From Eunapius fragilis (Eukaryota > Porifera > Demospongiae > Spongillida > Spongillidae), in the NCBI GenBank assembly GCA_963681505.1, contig OY811985.1, positions 4,143,271 to 4,207,270 on the forward strand: a DNA stretch of 64,000 bases, in the 5' to 3' direction. Each line of letters begins with the position of its first letter. The stretch's first letter is position 1. A program made the position numbers and the translations under genes. The notes below the pieces were generated by a model. The model ran no database searches and was not told the origin of the DNA. It saw only the letters and a program-made list of their open reading frames with translations. Shown here one piece after another: positions 60,941-64,000 of this stretch.

Positions 60941-61738
60941 TACAGGAATTTTTTACGGGGTAAGCTTTCTTCTCGGGGGGGGGGGGGGGGGGGGGGCTAG
61001 CCGCTTTATAATGTAATCATTGGGATAGATTAACACATTTTCTTGCGTCAGTGGCGTAGCAAGGGGGGGGCAAGGGGGGCGGTCGCCCCGGGCGCCGAGT
61101 TGAGAGGGGCGCTAAAATCGTGGGGAAAAATTTTTTTTTATAGGTCAAACAAAAATTTTTAAAGTAGGTCTAAGGTCAGGCTCAGCATAATTTCTTTGAT
61201 AATCGTACGGTACCGGTTGTATTCAGCAGCCCCGGATCCAGCATAGGCTCGGGGGGGGCGGCCGCCCCCCCCATTCATACGAAATGCCGCCCTCTGGGAC
61301 CAATTGCCGCCCCCCCCCCCCCCCCCGCTCCATTCCACACGCACTATCACGCACGCGCGCACAAACCAAGATATAAATCATCGAACAGCAAGGAGCACCC
61401 CCCCCCCGCTTTTGAATCGGGCCTAAAACGGACAGCACCCCCCCCCCCCGCGTTTGGATCGGGCCTAAAACGGACAGCACCCCCCCCCGCTTTTGAATCG
61501 GGCCTAAAACGGACAGCACCCCCCCCCCCCCGCGTTTGGATCGGGCCTAAAACGGACAGCACCCCCCCCCCCCAGCTTTTGGATCGGGCCTAAAACGGAC
61601 AGCACCCCCCCCCCCCCCCCCCCGCGTTTGGATCGGGCCTAAAACGGACAGCACCCCCCCCCCCGCTTTTGGATCGGGCCTAAAACGGACAGCACCCCCC
61701 CCCCCCCCCCCCCCCCCGCTTTTTGTATCCGCCCCTGG
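60941..61738. mobile_element. G-rich terminal-inverted-repeat element 1
   Basis: Left CCAGTGGCGGATACAG with a G-run, right a C-run with GCTTTTTGTATCCGCCCCTGG. This terminus style is common in animal non-autonomous DNA transposons; superfamily not assigned. It overlaps element 2 (61049-61846). Confidence 0.7.
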
Positions 61739-61846
61739 CTTCGCTTCGTAATATTTATTTGTGAAATACGTTTGACTTGAGTTTATGGGTGGGGCGCCAA
61801 CAAGTAGCTCGCCCCGGGCGCCAGGAGACCTTGCTACGCCACTGTC
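61049..61846. mobile_element. G-rich terminal-inverted-repeat element 2
   Basis: Left TCAGTGGCGTAGCAAGG with GCCCCGGGCGCC, right CCCCGGGCGCCAGG with CCTTGCTACGCCACTG. A third related end (CCCCGGATCCAGCATAGG) is at about 61230. The right end is about 145 bp before the CDC37 start. Confidence 0.75.
61378..61722. repeat. Tandem array inside the nested elements
   Basis: About seven units of GGATCGGGCCTAAAACGGAC plus AGCA, poly-C of variable length (8-23) and GCTTTT or GCGTTT. The unit matches sequence next to the right end of element 1. Confidence 0.9.
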
Positions 61847-61991
61847 TTGCGTCGAATTCGGCCTCCAGGATGCAGCTGGTAATGGCTTGCTATGGGCGTG
61901 GCTTAGCACTGCACGTGGGAAGGGTTAATTAATTATAGCCAGAAGGTTCTCGAACTTTGTGCAATCATTGACCGGTTGTATCAGTGCAACA

Positions 61992-62374
61992 ATGACTCGT
62001 CGCTTAGATTATAGCAAGTGGGATCACATTGAGGTACGTTGCTAAGTGTTGGTCTGCGTCAAATTCGGACACGTTCAAGTGTTGCGATGCTCATGTGTAT
62101 GTAGCGTAGGCAGTAACGGGTTAGGCAAGTGGGGTAACCAATTTGTACGTTGCTCACTCCCTCGTCTGCCCACAAACGTTCGTTGGTAAGGACTGCTGTG
62201 TGTGTTCTCTTTTGTAAGGTCAGCGATGATGAAGACGACACCCACCCAAACATCGACACACCATCCCTGTTTCGATGGCGCCACCAGGCCAGGTTGGAGA
62301 GGATGGACGAAGCAAAACGGGAGAAAGATGAATTGGTGAAGAAGAAGAAAGAGTTAGTGGTTCCCGACGTGTCA

Positions 62375-62377
<3 letters not shown>
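61992..62377 (+). CDS. CDC37: CDC37, Hsp90 co-chaperone, N-terminal exons only
   Basis: Exon 1 61992-62033 ([14 protein letters not shown]) and exon 2 from 62219 ([20 protein letters not shown], then [19 protein letters not shown]). This is the conserved CDC37 N-terminus, which binds protein kinases; the family has DYS-WDHIEVSDDED at the start. The Ser in EVSDDED is the CK2 phosphorylation site known in the family (Ser13 in human), here residue 16. Two extra Arg follow Met-Thr. The 3' end of exon 2 is unsure: phase-0 donors are possible after 62356, 62368 or 62377, the last at the edge of a (GT)n run. Later exons, with the Hsp90-binding part, were not found. Confidence 0.88.

Positions 62378-62444
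<67 letters not shown>
62378..62444. repeat. (GT)n microsatellite next to CDC37 exon 2
   Basis: About 33 GT units. They may supply the 5' splice site. Confidence 0.95.
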
Positions 62445-62507
62445 TGTAAGTGATAATGAATGCATGTAAGAAGGGCAGGGAAGTATGGGTACAGCTGTTA
62501 GACATGG

Positions 62508-62556
<49 letters not shown>
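62508..62556. repeat. (GT)n microsatellite
   Basis: About 24 GT units. Confidence 0.95.
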
Positions 62557-62557
<1 letters not shown>

Positions 62558-62814
62558 CTTGAAATAACAAAACCCCACATATACAGTACTTTCCTGCGGG
62601 ATGTATGTGATTATAGATGTGTACACAGTGTGTTACCTTTAGAGACACTGATGTGCAAACTGAAAGGACTGGGGAAAAGGATCATTTAACTTTAACCTCA
62701 GTACGTAATATATTTTGTTACTACATTGCCTGAATTCATGCCCTTCCCTCAATACAACTAACCATCACAGCATTAGTCAAAGGTATCAATATTTTATGGC
62801 ATTGGTACCTCAAG

Positions 62815-64000
62815 GGTCACCACGTGTGTACCTCCTCATAACACCCATAGGGTCACCACATATGTGTACCTCATAACACCCATAGGGTCATCACATATGT
62901 GTACCTCATAACACCCATAGGGTCATCACATATGTGTACCTCATAACACCCATAGGGTCACCACATATGTGTACCTCATAACACCCATAGGGTCACTGTG
63001 TGCATATGTGTACCTCATAACACCCATAGGGTCACTGTATGCATACATGTACCTCATAACACCCGTAGGTTCACTATGTGCATTCATGTACCTCATAACA
63101 CCCATAGGTTCACTGTGTGCATTCATGTACCTCATAACACCCATAGGGTCACTGTGTGCATATGTGTACCTCATAACACCCATAGGATCACTGTGTGCAT
63201 ACATGTACCTCATAACACCCGTAGGTTCACTATGTGCATTCATGTACCTCATAACACCCATAGGGTCACTGTGTGCATATGTGTACCTCATAACACCCAT
63301 AGGGTCACTGTGCACATGTGTACCTCATAACACCCATAGGGTCACTGTGTGCATATGTGTACCTCATAACACCCATAAGGTCACACTGTGTGCATACATG
63401 TACCTCATAACACTCATAGGTTCACTGTGTGCATATGTGTACCTCATAACACCCATAGGGTCACTGTGTGCATATGTGTACCTCATAACACCCATAGGGT
63501 CACTGTGTGCATTCATGTACCTCATAACACCCATAGGGTCACTGTGCACATGTGTACCTCATAACACCCATAGGGTCACTGTGTGCATATGTGTACCTCA
63601 TAACACCCATAGGTTCACTGTGTGCATTCATGTACCTCATAACACCCATAGGGTCACTGTGTGCATATGTATACCTCATAACACCCGTAGGTTCACTGAT
63701 ATGTGTATCTCATAACACCCATAGGGTCACTGTGTGCATTCATGTACCTCATAACACCCATAGGGTCACTGTGTGCATATGTGTACCTCATAACACCCAT
63801 AGGGTCACTGTGCACATGTGTACCTCATAACACCCATAGGGTCACTGTGTGCATATGTGTACCTCATAACACCCATAAGGTCACACTGTGTGCATACATG
63901 TACCTCATAACACTCATAGGTTCACTGTGTGCATATGTGTACCTCATAACACCCATAGGGTCACTGTGTGCATATGTGTACCTCATAACACCCATAGGGT
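62815..64000. repeat. 38-39-bp minisatellite running off the window
   Basis: About 30 units of TACCTCATAACACCCATAGG plus GTCACTGTGTGCATATG. A higher-order pattern is visible: 63296-63460 and 63798-63960 are near-identical blocks. The 39-bp period explains the open frames on both strands. Confidence 0.96.

Noticed and set aside
62649-62700. Possible next CDC37 exon (DTDVQTERTGEKDHLTLTS)
   Set aside because: It is open only in a phase that the plausible exon 2 donors do not leave, and it does not resemble CDC37.
62815-64000. CRISPR-like regular repeats
   Set aside because: Units are head to tail with no unique spacers; this is a minisatellite in an animal genome.

Overview
The window is nuclear DNA of an invertebrate animal. 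Genes are split by GT-AG introns, the introns are full of minisatellites and short inverted-repeat transposons, and the proteins are animal families. A sponge is my best guess, because the single-exon ankyrin gene has Cys-rich repeats (CNCDPN, CGCNP) of a style I associate with sponges; this is inference. All genes found lie on the + strand. Exons were assembled by hand from reading frame, splice sites and intron phase.

Layout. (1) 829-25224: a type IV diacylglycerol kinase (DGK zeta/iota type), 27 visible exons, 5' end outside the window or not recognised. (2) 27318-45017: a second, complete type IV DGK in tandem, 28 exons, 969 aa. Both encode C1-like domains, a basic MARCKS-like stretch, catalytic and accessory kinase domains and C-terminal ankyrin repeats. 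(3) 47129-47215: a LITAF-like 3' gene fragment. (4) 48355-48785: a LITAF-domain gene interrupted by a 200-N assembly gap. (5) 51362-59074: methionine-R-sulfoxide reductase B, 7 exons, 169 aa. (6) 59414-60169: an intronless GC-rich ankyrin-repeat gene. (7) From 61992: the first two exons of the Hsp90 co-chaperone CDC37; the rest lies beyond the window or was not found.

The two DGKs convert diacylglycerol to phosphatidic acid. They have diverged over most exons, yet are almost identical in parts of two catalytic-region exons and the adjoining introns, which suggests gene conversion. The other genes have no obvious functional link to them.

The most unusual theme is the relation between introns and tandem repeats. 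At least seven 5' splice sites lie at the first edge of a minisatellite whose unit contains a copy of that splice site, giving arrays of decoy donors. Four or five introns use AG|GCAAGT donors, always where the other DGK paralogue has GT. Several foldback elements flank or abut exons. Much of the remaining sequence is tandem repeat; the long open frames through those arrays are artefacts of repeat periodicity, not genes.
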